DNA of 64,000 nucleotides from Candidatus Paracaedibacteraceae bacterium (GTDB lineage Bacteria; Pseudomonadota; Alphaproteobacteria; Paracaedibacterales; Paracaedibacteraceae): contig JAHBYI010000002.1 of assembly GCA_019636035.1 (NCBI GenBank), positions 310,001-374,000 of the forward strand. The letters run 5' to 3'. The notes under the pieces were generated by a model. It was not told the origin of the DNA and ran no database searches. It saw nothing but the letters and a program-made list of their open reading frames with translations. Shown in pieces: positions 43,845 through 52,098 of the stretch. The position numbers were made by a program, and so were the translations under genes. The number at the start of each line of letters is the position of its first letter. The stretch's first letter is position 1.

Positions 43845-44997
43845 AATCTGACCTATCCGAATTTAATTGCCAGATACTCGGTAACGGATTGTTGGAAATA
43901 TTTTCTGTGGGAATAAGTTCAACAAACACCGTTATTATGGGGTGATCATCCTCAGAGAGTTTTGCGTAACTAAGCGTATGGGCTTTCTCATACAGATCAG
44001 GATCAGGATTGTTTGCTTGGTAGATGAAAGAACGCCCGATCATTGGTTCTGGGGTTGAGATATAAAGGTTATTCAAGTCAATCGTACACTCAAGTTCATC
44101 ATCATCGAAAGCTATCGTGTAGGGAGGCATAAAAGGGAGAACCGTTAAATGAAATCGGATGCGATAAAAACAATTCTGATCGAAAAGCAAAGCATTATGG
44201 AGATTGAGGAATTTGATGGTTTTTATCGCTTTAAATTGAGGGGCTTGGGTAAACGTATTATCCTGCAAAATTTTCTTAACCCGTTTAGTAAATTCTTTCG
44301 ATGGTTTATCGATGATGAGCATGTTTTGTATATTGGCATAAATAGTGCAAATAGCATCATCATGAATTGGATAAGTCGCCAAAATGTGCTGTGCTATCTT
44401 TGTGGCCTGAAAATAGGAGGCTAAAATATAAATTTCATTACACAGCTTTTGTGTGTGCAATCGTAATTTATCGATTAATTTTTCGGTATAAGACGTTTTT
44501 CCATGTTTAAGAGTGATAAAGAAAAAGGTAAACGCCATATCTTCGTCGATGCTGTTTGCGTAATTGTTGAGGATAAACATAAAGGGGAGGGTGTCATCCT
44601 TATCGAGTGTTGAGAATAAGATTGGTGCTAAGAGGTGAGGGATTTCTCTTATGATAACTTTTGCATAGCGAATATACCGTATTGGATTATTCGTTTCGTC
44701 AAGTGTCCTGAGTAATCGTGAGTCACTATACCGCACATGGTGATTGAGTGTATCAAATAGATCAATGTGTTCCGATGAGACGACCTTATCGTAAATTGCT
44801 TTCCACAACCGACGGTTAAGGTTGCATTGATAGTGTTCTATAACTTGAGTAAAACCATCGACATCCTGATCGGTAATATATCCCATCATAGCCCTGTATT
44901 CTGGAGGAATATTGTACCTTGCATCAGAGGTCTGGTTAAAATCATAAGCATATAGGGAGGTTCCTATACTGATGAATTTGAGAAAAAATTTAATCAT
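43780..44997 (-). CDS. predicted exported protein of unknown function
   Basis: This 405-residue protein starts with a signal peptide (MIKFFLKFISIGTSLYAYDF). The middle part is a helical array (about 40-240) that by pattern could be degenerate ankyrin- or TPR-like repeats; the C-terminal 150 residues look beta-rich (FRIRFHLTVLPFMPPYTIAF). No domain is recognised with confidence. It converges on holB with a 65-nt overlap. To its left on this strand nothing overlaps its start; the 415-bp gap with origin-like motifs lies upstream. Confidence 0.6.
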   Translation of the reverse strand: MIKFFLKFISIGTSLYAYDFNQTSDARYNIPPEYRAMMGYITDQDVDGFTQVIEHYQCNLNRRLWKAIYDKVVSSEHIDLFDTLNHHVRYSDSRLLRTLDETNNPIRYIRYAKVIIREIPHLLAPILFSTLDKDDTLPFMFILNNYANSIDEDMAFTFFFITLKHGKTSYTEKLIDKLRLHTQKLCNEIYILASYFQATKIAQHILATYPIHDDAICTIYANIQNMLIIDKPSKEFTKRVKKILQDNTFTQAPQFKAIKTIKFLNLHNALLFDQNCFYRIRFHLTVLPFMPPYTIAFDDDELECTIDLNNLYISTPEPMIGRSFIYQANNPDPDLYEKAHTLSYAKLSEDDHPIITVFVELIPTENISNNPLPSIWQLNSDRSDFILSHPDERFQACSSAVMPPE

Positions 44998-45101
44998 ATA
45001 TAACCTTCTTATTGTAATTCTTTATGATTTTAATAAGTTTACTCGCCAAATGGTATTCTTATTTTTTCGCAATCGGGAATAACCCGTGTAGATTCAGGTC
45101 T

Positions 45102-45127
45102 TTAAGCAAAAGTTAATAATCTCTTAA
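45102..45127. promoter_or_regulatory. two overlapping CtrA binding boxes (TTAA-N7-TTAA-N7-TTAA)
   Basis: Three TTAA half-sites at 45102-45105, 45113-45116 and 45124-45127 are each separated by exactly 7 nt, so two consensus CtrA boxes share the middle half-site. They end 3 nt before the first DnaA box. The genome encodes a DivL-type regulator of this pathway at 15565. CtrA bound here would be expected to block initiation. Confidence 0.65.
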
Positions 45128-45130
45128 TTT

Positions 45131-45165
45131 TTATCCACCGAACCTGTGGATAACTTTGTGGATAT
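45131..45165. promoter_or_regulatory. cluster of three DnaA boxes
   Basis: TTATCCACC (45131-45139, eight of nine), TGTGGATAA (45145-45153, exact reverse of TTATCCACA) and TGTGGATAT (45157-45165, eight of nine) lie within 35 bp, with 5- and 3-nt gaps. The first is on the plus strand and the other two are on the minus strand. Confidence 0.65.
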
Positions 45166-45364
45166 GCTGTTGGGATTACGGGAGTATGCACGGATTCCTT
45201 GAGGGTAAAACAGGTTGCTGCATTTTTGAGCATGATCCTTGAATGGCGCGGATTTGTTCAATTTTCAAGATAATTTTAGCGTTATACTTCTTTTTGTGAG
45301 GGGAAGTCGTGTCAAGAAAAAAATCATGTGAATAAGATAAAAAATATATTGACTCTTTTGGTAT

Positions 45365-45394
45365 AAAAACAGGGTGGAAAACCACCCTGTTTTT
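45365..45394 (-). terminator. strong bidirectional terminator after ldtR
   Basis: AAAAACAGGGTGG and CCACCCTGTTTTT form a perfect 13-bp stem with a 4-nt loop, with U-tracts on both strands. It lies 18 nt after the ldtR stop. It also insulates the gap that holds the origin-like motifs. Confidence 0.9.
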
Positions 45395-45412
45395 CTGATT
45401 AGGGTCACAAAA

Positions 45413-45871
45413 CTATCGGCGACCTTCACTCTTGATAAGGTCAGACCAGAATGTTTCTAGTCGTACTAAGGTTTCATCCAATAGCTTAACGTGGTCATCT
45501 TGAATGCCAACTGTTTTTAGGTTATCAGCGTGCATTTTAAAGATACCATCGAGCTTTGTGTGCAGCTCAAGACCTTTGGAAGAAAGCTTCACGTGGCTTG
45601 AACGACGATCATGTGCTGACGGTTCTTGGATAAGATAACCATTTTGAACCATTTTCCTCAGGTTATAAGAAACATTTGATCCCAAATAATAACCACGGTT
45701 CGTTAATTCACCAACAGTGACTTGACCTTTGCCAATATTGTAAAGAACCAAACATTGTACGTTATTGATATCGCGGATCGCTAGACGATCTAGTTCTGTG
45801 CGAACGACGTCGAGAAATAATCTATGCAGACGTTCAATCATCACAACTGATTTAAAGTAAGAGTCCTTCAT
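45413..45871 (-). CDS. ldtR: LdtR-type MarR/winged-helix regulator
   Basis: This 152-residue protein matches the alphaproteobacterial LdtR family: IERLHRLFLDVVRTELDRLA, INNVQCLVLYNIGKGQVTVG, GYYLGSNVSYNLRKMVQNGY and DRRSSHVKLSSKGLE. In Liberibacter LdtR activates an L,D-transpeptidase gene and has a broad envelope/stress role. A perfect palindrome in its own promoter region (45898-45918) suggests autoregulation. An L,D-transpeptidase is at 6923, but no matching palindrome is visible in front of it. The start has AGGTGTACC upstream. Confidence 0.82.
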   Translation of the reverse strand: MKDSYFKSVVMIERLHRLFLDVVRTELDRLAIRDINNVQCLVLYNIGKGQVTVGELTNRGYYLGSNVSYNLRKMVQNGYLIQEPSAHDRRSSHVKLSSKGLELHTKLDGIFKMHADNLKTVGIQDDHVKLLDETLVRLETFWSDLIKSEGRR

Positions 45872-45897
45872 GGTACACCTATTGCCTATTGCGTTAT

Positions 45898-45918
45898 AAT
45901 TCCATATTATATGGAATT
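45898..45918. promoter_or_regulatory. palindromic operator upstream of ldtR
   Basis: A perfect 9-bp inverted repeat, AATTCCATA-TTA-TATGGAATT, lies 27 nt upstream of the ldtR start. MarR-family dimers bind palindromes of this size. A single TTAA-N7-TTAA box at 45921-45935 follows it directly but is AT-rich and weak as evidence. Confidence 0.6.
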
Positions 45919-46149
45919 TGTTAAAATTAATTTAATCAAAAGCGAAAAAAATAGGTTTTTTTTGTTTTTAAATTATCTAAAAAACGCTATCTTTATGTAA
46001 GCGTATAGACTTTAGTAAGTCTAATTTTCACACATTATTATTCACTTTTTTTGAGTCTTAGCTCAAATATTATTGTTAATATACTGATTTTTATAGATAA
46101 AGTAAAGATTTATTTTACTTGCATCCTTAAATATTTAAAGGAAATTACG

Positions 46150-46920
46150 ATGATTAGGATACTTCTTGTTGGATATGGTCATATGGGCAAGGCTCTTGCT
46201 ACGGATTGGATCATCGATTCAGAGCTTGAGGTTTCTATTGTTTCCCCTGAATTAGACCGTGTCGGGACGTGCTATACAACTGTGGATCAGCTCCCCGCAA
46301 CCTATAGCCCGGATGTTATTGTCTTTGCTATAAAACCACAGATCATGCCGGATGTTTTATCTGTCTATAAAAGACTGTGTACGATTGATACATTGGTCAT
46401 ATCCATCGCAGCAGGGTTTAATATCAAGAGAGTTGCTGACGTTCTGACGGGGCGCGTTGTGCGCGTTATGCCAAATCTTCCTGTTACGACGGGGCTGGGC
46501 ATTTATGGTATCTTTTCTCATGATGCAACGCATCAAGATCGTGTTTTGATTGAGAAAATGTTATCGAATAGCGGCACCATCTTATGGCTTAATAATGAAG
46601 ATCAAATTGACAGGATAACAGCAATCAGCGGCAGTGGACCTGCCTACTTTTACTTCTTTACCGAAGCCCTTCAGCATGCAGCAAAAAAACTAGGCTTTGA
46701 TGATGAGCAGTCTATCTTGTTGGCTCAGGCAACATTTGTTGGTGCTGCTGAACTTCTTAAAGTCAATATGACAACGGCTGAAGATCTTCGAATACAGGTT
46801 ACAAGTCCGGGAGGGACAACGGCTGCTGCTTTGCAATCCTTTACAGATAATAAGATTAATAACATTGTTTTAGAGGCTGTAGACTCAGCCTATAACCGTG
46901 CTAAGGAACTTTCTCAATGA
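46150..46920 (+). CDS. proC: pyrroline-5-carboxylate reductase
   Basis: This 256-residue enzyme starts at 46150 (MIRILLVGYGHMGKAL), preceded by AAAGGA; the open frame continues upstream to 46051 with a non-conserved, AT-rich stretch that I exclude. It has the NAD(P) motif GYGHMGKA, VRVMPNLPVTTGLGIYGIF and the C-terminal ITAISGSGPAYFYFFTEAL, VTSPGGTTAAALQSF. It makes proline from P5C. The next gene overlaps it by 4 nt (ATGA). Confidence 0.94.
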   Translation: MIRILLVGYGHMGKALATDWIIDSELEVSIVSPELDRVGTCYTTVDQLPATYSPDVIVFAIKPQIMPDVLSVYKRLCTIDTLVISIAAGFNIKRVADVLTGRVVRVMPNLPVTTGLGIYGIFSHDATHQDRVLIEKMLSNSGTILWLNNEDQIDRITAISGSGPAYFYFFTEALQHAAKKLGFDDEQSILLAQATFVGAAELLKVNMTTAEDLRIQVTSPGGTTAAALQSFTDNKINNIVLEAVDSAYNRAKELSQ

Positions 46921-47486
46921 ACAAAGAACAATACGACCATATTATTGCAAGCTTATGGGTGATCCTTGCCCGGGAAGAAGTCTTGGCCAGTGTCGATTGC
47001 TTGGCAGAATGTGCTGATGTTGATGTGGCGCGTTTAAGGGAAATTTTTCCCACCCCTGAAAAGATTATTTTGGCTTTAATTGAGGACGTTTGGACTAGAC
47101 TGTCTTTGCCTGATAAGACAGAAAAACTTACCTCTAGGGATCAGATTTTTGATGCCGTTATGATGGCCTTTGATCTTGTCGCGCCATATCGATCCGGTCT
47201 TAAGAAGATGACTCAAGATCGTTTGCTATCGCCATCAACCTATCTTGATATTGCCCCGAGGTTAACTCGATTTGGTTCTGATATCGTAAAGCACTATTAT
47301 GATGATGATGGTATTTTTGCCATCGGTGTAACTTTGGCGTTTAATGCTGCTTTTGCAACGACCTTTTGGACGTTTTTAGAGGATGATACCTTTGATTTAT
47401 CAAAAACAATGGCGAGCCTGGATGCTTCGTTAAAGACTGTGTCATCCGTTCTTTCTTACTGTCCGGGAAGCGTAAAATTCGAGTGA
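46917..47486 (+). CDS. TetR-like (possible COQ9-type fold) regulator
   Basis: This 189-residue protein has a helical N-terminus resembling a TetR HTH region (ILAREEVLASVDCLAECADV then DVARLREIFPTPEKIILALI) and an all-helical ligand-domain-like remainder. The FPTPEKI box is TetR-like. It overlaps proC by 4 nt, so the two are co-expressed. The HTH is weakly conserved, and a COQ9-like lipid-binding role is an alternative. Confidence 0.65.
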   Translation: MNKEQYDHIIASLWVILAREEVLASVDCLAECADVDVARLREIFPTPEKIILALIEDVWTRLSLPDKTEKLTSRDQIFDAVMMAFDLVAPYRSGLKKMTQDRLLSPSTYLDIAPRLTRFGSDIVKHYYDDDGIFAIGVTLAFNAAFATTFWTFLEDDTFDLSKTMASLDASLKTVSSVLSYCPGSVKFE

Positions 47487-47543
47487 CAATATCTGACTAA
47501 TTTGCTAGGAATTAATTATTGAAAATGAACAGGAGGAACTGTA

Positions 47544-48140
47544 ATGTCTCATTCACTACCACAACTACCCTATGAAATGAACGCTCTTGAGCCACATATT
47601 TCTGCAAACACGCTCTCATTTCATTATGGGAAGCATCATCAGGCCTATGTCACCAATTTGAACACTCTTTTGGCCGGGCATAAATTGGAATCTGCCTCTT
47701 TGGAAGAAGTTATTATTGCCTCTGCCGGCAAAGCTGATATGGTTGGCATCTTTAATAATGCAGCCCAAGTTTGGAACCATACATTTTATTGGAATTGTAT
47801 GAAACCAAATAGTGGTGGCGAGCCATCTGCATCCTTTAAAGCAAAAATCGAAGCTGCATTTGGCGGCTGGGATAAATTCCTTGCTGAATTCAAGCAAGCA
47901 GCCGTTACTCAATTCGGAAGCGGCTGGGCATGGTTGGTTCAAGATTCTGATGGATCCTTAAAACTCCTGAAAACAGGGAATGCAGATCTTCCTATGGCGC
48001 ATGGCATGACGGCTTTGCTCACCTGTGATGTTTGGGAACATGCTTATTACCTTGATTTCCAAAACCGACGACCTGACTACGTTGATACGTTCTTAACGCA
48101 CCTCGTTAACTGGGATTTCGTTGAAAGCCACCTCAGGTAG
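47544..48140 (+). CDS. sodB: Fe-type superoxide dismutase
   Basis: This 198-residue enzyme has LPYEMNALEPHISANTLSFH then YGKHHQAYVTNLN (metal His), NNAAQVWNHTFYWNCM, FGSGWAWLVQD and DVWEHAYYLDFQNRR. It converts superoxide to peroxide and oxygen in the cytosol. FGSGW and the overall form suit the iron type, but metal use cannot be fixed from sequence. The ribosome site AGGAGG is strong. Confidence 0.95.
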   Translation: MSHSLPQLPYEMNALEPHISANTLSFHYGKHHQAYVTNLNTLLAGHKLESASLEEVIIASAGKADMVGIFNNAAQVWNHTFYWNCMKPNSGGEPSASFKAKIEAAFGGWDKFLAEFKQAAVTQFGSGWAWLVQDSDGSLKLLKTGNADLPMAHGMTALLTCDVWEHAYYLDFQNRRPDYVDTFLTHLVNWDFVESHLR

Positions 48141-48149
48141 ATATCGCTT

Positions 48150-48590
48150 ATGCATGTAGATTTTCTTAAAGCGTTCATGCAGAACAAAGTCCCTGTGACT
48201 AAGGCCATGGGGATTTCTGTTGTCAAATCTGATGATACGGGCGTTGAGTTTCGTGCTTCGATTGATGCGAATATCAATGACAAGGGAGTTGCCTTTGGCG
48301 GCAGTTTATTCAGCGTTGCATCTTTGGCAAGCTGGGCTGTTGTGGACTATCTTTTAAAGCAAAAAAATGTTGAAGCAAAAATTTTTGTCCATACAGCACA
48401 AACGAAATTTTGTTCCCCTGTTACCCAGGATTTTTCAGTTGTATGCTCTCAACCATCAGAGGTTGATGTTGCAAAATTCTTAGAGATGGTTGCGCAAAAG
48501 GGGAAGGGGCGTCTGACGGTAAAAGCAGAAATTCATGAAAATGGTATTTTAGCCTTTGAATCAACAGCAACATATGTTGCTGTTTGTTAA
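48150..48590 (+). CDS. putative thioesterase (YiiD C-terminal family, hot-dog fold)
   Basis: This 146-residue protein matches the YiiD_C thioesterase-like family (PF09500): VPVTKAMGISVVKSDDTGVE, NDKGVAFGGSLFSVASLASW and KGKGRLTVKAEI. Hot-dog proteins of this kind hydrolyse acyl-CoA thioesters, but the substrate is unknown. It starts 10 nt after sodB, so probably co-transcribed, and converges with gmk with a 4-nt overlap. Confidence 0.82.
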   Translation: MHVDFLKAFMQNKVPVTKAMGISVVKSDDTGVEFRASIDANINDKGVAFGGSLFSVASLASWAVVDYLLKQKNVEAKIFVHTAQTKFCSPVTQDFSVVCSQPSEVDVAKFLEMVAQKGKGRLTVKAEIHENGILAFESTATYVAVC

Positions 48591-49216
48591 TCAACGCCAC
48601 GCAATCCATTAACAAAATGAGTTAATCCGATTTGTCGCGTCCGTCGCAATCGTTCAGCTGTGATAATTGACTGAACCTGTTGAACACTTTTATCTAGTGT
48701 TTCATTAACGATGACGTAATCATATTCAGCCCAGTGGCTCATTTCTTGGGATGCTTCGGACATGCGGTGATGAATAACGTCTTCGCTATCCTGCGATCGT
48801 ATGCGGAGGCGATCTTCTAGTGCTTGGGTCGTCGGTGGTAAAATAAAAATACTCACTAAATCTGTCCGTGCGATCTGTGCTAACTGCTGAGTTCCTTGCC
48901 AGTCGATATCGAACAAGACATCCTTTCCATCAGCCAGTGAGTTAAAAACAAACTCTCTTGGCGTGCCATATCCATGTCCAAAAACTGTGGCATGTTCCAA
49001 CAGTTCTGCTTCCTCAACCATTTTTTTGTAACTATCTTGGGCAATGAAGAAATAATCCTCACCATCAATTTCCCCCGGGCGTTTTGGTCGCGTCGTAACA
49101 GATACTGATAACGTTGTCTGGGAGTCTATCTCGAGCAAGCGACTACAGATGGAGGTTTTCCCCGCGCCTGAGGGAGACGATAAGCACAACATAAAACCAC
49201 GACGAGGGATATTCAT
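48587..49216 (-). CDS. gmk: guanylate kinase
   Basis: This 209-residue kinase starts at 49216 (MNIPRRGFMLCLSSPSGAGK) with the P-loop SPSGAGKTS, TRPKRPGEIDGEDYFFI, LLEHATVFGHGYGTPREFV and FDIDWQGTQQL. It phosphorylates GMP to GDP. The frame extends upstream but that part overlaps the HAD gene and is not conserved. It reads toward the thioesterase gene. Confidence 0.95.
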   Translation of the reverse strand: MNIPRRGFMLCLSSPSGAGKTSICSRLLEIDSQTTLSVSVTTRPKRPGEIDGEDYFFIAQDSYKKMVEEAELLEHATVFGHGYGTPREFVFNSLADGKDVLFDIDWQGTQQLAQIARTDLVSIFILPPTTQALEDRLRIRSQDSEDVIHHRMSEASQEMSHWAEYDYVIVNETLDKSVQQVQSIITAERLRRTRQIGLTHFVNGLRGVD

Positions 49217-49259
49217 TGACACAGACCTTAGACTACTTTTAGCTATAGTATAACACTTT

Positions 49260-50147
49260 TTATTCCCATGACAAATACTCACAAACATAAGTTGGGCTAA
49301 CACCATAATTTTTAAATAATCTTTTATTATTAAGGCGACTTGCTGACCGAAATTCATCTTGATGGTAACCGGAAGTCACGAGTAAGCTATCAACACCGAT
49401 ATAACTGGCTGCGGTTATGTCTGTCACAAGGGAGTCCCCGATTAACAGAATCGACTTGGCATTATGTAAGTTCATAATATTTTCAAACATCACAGGATGA
49501 GGTTTGCCAATCTCAAAAACTGTACCGCCCAATGATCGGTACAGATCAGCTAAACTGCCCACACGTGCCAATTTAATATCATTTTTTACAACGTATTTGT
49601 CGGGATTGCTGCAAATGTGGGGGATGCCTAGGGCTATGGCATTTTCAAACAAGGGAACAAAGGGCGTTGGCGTATGTAACGTTTCATCCATATGAATCGA
49701 TAGGATTAAGTCTGCTGTGTGGATATCAGGCACAATTTTTAGATTGGCGGCATCAAGCCAGTCACATAAACCAATGTCATCAATAAGATAAGCATTCAGC
49801 GGGTGTTTTCTACCCGGCATTAAAATACCGGAGTTTAATAAATCAAGCGTTTTCTGGCCGGCACTAATGATATTGCTATAATAATCGGAAGTCAGACCTA
49901 GACCGGCAAGCATTTGCCCGATTCCACAGCTTGATCTTGGATTGTTCGTAATAAGATGAATCGTTTTACCCTGGCGCATCAAATTCCCTAGAACATTCTT
50001 AGCGGTATCGTAAACATGATGGCCGTTATAAATAACGCCCCACAGATCTATGATATAAGCATCATAATGATCAGCAATAAGCTCTAGACCGGTAACTTCA
50101 TATCCGACAAATGTATTCATATTTTCTAAGTCAATAAATCCTGCCAT
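49260..50147 (-). CDS. HAD-superfamily class IIA hydrolase (NagD-like, TIGR01459 type)
   Basis: This 295-residue protein has motif I IIDLWGVIYNGHHVYDTAKN (DLWGV), motif II LITNNPRSS, PDKYVVKND, IGKPHPVMFENIM and SILLIGDSLVTDITAASYIG with motif IV. This fits the NagD-like class IIA HAD family widespread in alphaproteobacteria, of unknown substrate. An internal ATG at 50120 is an alternative start. It lies head-to-tail 43 nt upstream of gmk. Confidence 0.85.
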   Translation of the reverse strand: MAGFIDLENMNTFVGYEVTGLELIADHYDAYIIDLWGVIYNGHHVYDTAKNVLGNLMRQGKTIHLITNNPRSSCGIGQMLAGLGLTSDYYSNIISAGQKTLDLLNSGILMPGRKHPLNAYLIDDIGLCDWLDAANLKIVPDIHTADLILSIHMDETLHTPTPFVPLFENAIALGIPHICSNPDKYVVKNDIKLARVGSLADLYRSLGGTVFEIGKPHPVMFENIMNLHNAKSILLIGDSLVTDITAASYIGVDSLLVTSGYHQDEFRSASRLNNKRLFKNYGVSPTYVCEYLSWE

Positions 50148-50252
50148 GCTAATAGATTAGAGAATACACATTAACAAAAAATGAACTCTCTTAAGTATTT
50201 TTTAAAGACTCTAGATGTATCTTAAATTAGGTAAATCTTATTTGTTATTAAA

Positions 50253-52085
50253 ATGAATTTAGCTCAGATTATAGATAGTTCCTCTCACCTCAGTTCTATT
50301 CACCCCACACAAAGGGCGGAAATTGTCAGTGGGAGTGAGCGCGTGTATGTTCCTAAAGATACAGTAATTTTCACAGAGGATGCTATTGGTAGTTTTGTCT
50401 ACTTTATTGCCAATGGCGAAGTTCTGCTTGGTAATGAAAGGGGACAGGTTGTCAAAAAAGCAGGTGAGAGCTTTGGGGAAGAGATCTATTTAGGATCAGA
50501 TCACTATATTTCAACCGCAAAGGCTTTGAGTGATGTGACCATTTATATGGTGCCAAAAATATCACTAGAGCAAGCTAATCTCCGTGAAAACAAAACAGCT
50601 GATGGTTTGTTTTCTTCCTTTTTAAGGCAGTACATTAAAATGCCTCTTATCAACGAGCGACCAAAGAAGGTTGTTACTAAAGATTTTGCTGGTTGGGGAG
50701 ATATATTCGGTTGGATTTGTACTATCCTTTTGCCATTGGCGATTTATTATGCTTTGGAAAAATTTGCTATAACCCAAGATAGCCGCCTTTTCTTAAGTTT
50801 TTTGGGATGTTCGATTTCTATGTGGATGTTTCGGTTATTTCCGGAATTTATCCCGGGTGTCTTTTTGCTCATGTCGACGTTGATGTTTGGTATTGCTCCG
50901 GCAAGTGTTGTTTTAAGCGGATTGTCGTCTGAGACGTTTTTGCTGATTATGGCCGTGTTTGTTATCAGTTTGCTGATTACGACATCGGGGCTGACGCATC
51001 GATTTATTTTCTTTTTTACTCATATGGTTTCTAATTCGATGTTGGGGCTCAATATCGTTATCTTTATGATTGGTACGGTTCTAACGCCTATGGTGCCATC
51101 AATCGTTAGTCGATGTGTCCTTGTTACCCCCCTTGTTGCAAAAATGGTTCATAATTTAAACATCAATAATAAAAGTTTTCTAAGTGTCCAGTTTGCAGCT
51201 TCTGCTTTTTTTGGATGTTCAATTTTTGCCAATGTTATTCTCTCAAGCTCGTTGATGAATTTCGTTATTTTAGGGTTGCTTCCTGTTCAAGAGCAAGATC
51301 AGTTTCAATGGTTTGGATGGCTAAAAGCCGCTGGTGTTTACGGTCTCATTGTTGCTGTTGGATATTTTATGTTTATGTTCGCAACAATGATGATGAGCAA
51401 AAAAAAGGAAGTTAGGCATAGTGTTTTCAGTGAGCAACTCCAAGCATTGGGCGAATTAAGGCGTGAAGAAATAACAGGTATTATTGGGATGGTTTTCCTC
51501 ACGATTGGTCTTTTGACCAACAGTATCCATAAAATTCACCCGTCTATCGTGACTCTATTTATCATGTTTTGTATCTTTGGTTTTGGTTTTATTTCTAAGA
51601 AGCAATTCCAAAGGGAAGTTGACTGGCCATTTCTAATTTTTATGGCATCAGCTGTCAGCATAACAGCAACAATTAAGTATCTGGGGATGGATTTATGGTT
51701 AGCTCAATACCTCAAAATACTAACATCCAGTGGCAATAATGCTACGCTATTTCTGACTTATATTTGTATCTTAACGTTAATTATACGGATGTTCTTGCCC
51801 ATTGCGCCTGCTGTTGTTCTCTTGAGTACGACGTTTATCCCTTTGGCCTCGAACGAAGGTGTTAATCCATGGCTTGTTACGTTTATTATTCTTGTTGCGG
51901 CTGATATGTGGTTTATTCCATATCAGAATTCATTTTACATCATTTTCGAGGAAGCAGGATTATTGAATAATCAGTTATTTTATGACCGAAAGAAATTTAT
52001 TTTCTTTAACATTTTTGTTGGCATTATAAAACTTGGTGCATTCTATATCTCAATTCCTTATTGGAAATCTTTGGGTTTGATGTAG
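50253..52085 (+). CDS. cNMP-binding-like domain fused to SLC13/DASS-type anion permease
   Basis: This 610-residue protein has an N-terminal cyclic-nucleotide-binding-like domain (about 1-130; PKDTVIFTEDAIGSFVYFIA, AGESFGEEIYLG) followed by some twelve membrane helices of the divalent anion:sodium symporter type (GTVLTPMVPSIVSRCVLVTP, SANV-like SCSIFANV region, LPIAPAVVLLSTTFIP). The phosphate-binding arginine of classical cNMP domains is not seen at the expected place (YISTAKAL), so nucleotide binding is doubtful. It is followed 13 nt later by a substrate-binding-like gene. The fused domain suggests gated uptake of dicarboxylates or a similar anion. Confidence 0.78.
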   Translation: MNLAQIIDSSSHLSSIHPTQRAEIVSGSERVYVPKDTVIFTEDAIGSFVYFIANGEVLLGNERGQVVKKAGESFGEEIYLGSDHYISTAKALSDVTIYMVPKISLEQANLRENKTADGLFSSFLRQYIKMPLINERPKKVVTKDFAGWGDIFGWICTILLPLAIYYALEKFAITQDSRLFLSFLGCSISMWMFRLFPEFIPGVFLLMSTLMFGIAPASVVLSGLSSETFLLIMAVFVISLLITTSGLTHRFIFFFTHMVSNSMLGLNIVIFMIGTVLTPMVPSIVSRCVLVTPLVAKMVHNLNINNKSFLSVQFAASAFFGCSIFANVILSSSLMNFVILGLLPVQEQDQFQWFGWLKAAGVYGLIVAVGYFMFMFATMMMSKKKEVRHSVFSEQLQALGELRREEITGIIGMVFLTIGLLTNSIHKIHPSIVTLFIMFCIFGFGFISKKQFQREVDWPFLIFMASAVSITATIKYLGMDLWLAQYLKILTSSGNNATLFLTYICILTLIIRMFLPIAPAVVLLSTTFIPLASNEGVNPWLVTFIILVAADMWFIPYQNSFYIIFEEAGLLNNQLFYDRKKFIFFNIFVGIIKLGAFYISIPYWKSLGLM

Positions 52086-52098
52086 GAAGGGGGAGGTT

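Larger units (their letters stand above)
45091..45360. other. candidate chromosomal replication origin region (oriC)
   Basis: The 415-bp gene-free gap 44998-45412 holds tandem CtrA boxes, three DnaA boxes in 35 bp (45131, 45145 exact, 45157), a fourth one-mismatch box TGTGAATAA at 45327, an AT-rich tract 45310-45352 (AAAAAAATC...AAAAAATATATT) that may be a duplex unwinding element, and three GANTC (CcrM) sites at 45091, 45193 and 45351. CtrA and DnaA sites together mark the origins of Caulobacter and Rickettsia prowazekii. Function is inferred. Confidence 0.55.

Noticed and set aside
45176-45385. A 69-codon frame on the minus strand in the candidate origin gap
   Set aside because: It crosses the terminator hairpin of ldtR, has no ribosome site and no protein-like pattern.
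45921-45935. Third TTAA-N7-TTAA CtrA-like box, near ldtR
   Set aside because: It is made almost wholly of A and T in an AT-rich leader, where single matches to this motif arise by chance in a 64-kb window. Only the tandem boxes beside DnaA sites are reported as significant.
46051-46149. 33-residue N-terminal extension of ProC
   Set aside because: It is AT-rich and hydrophobic and lies before the canonical MIRILLVGYGHMG start, which has its own AAAGGA site.
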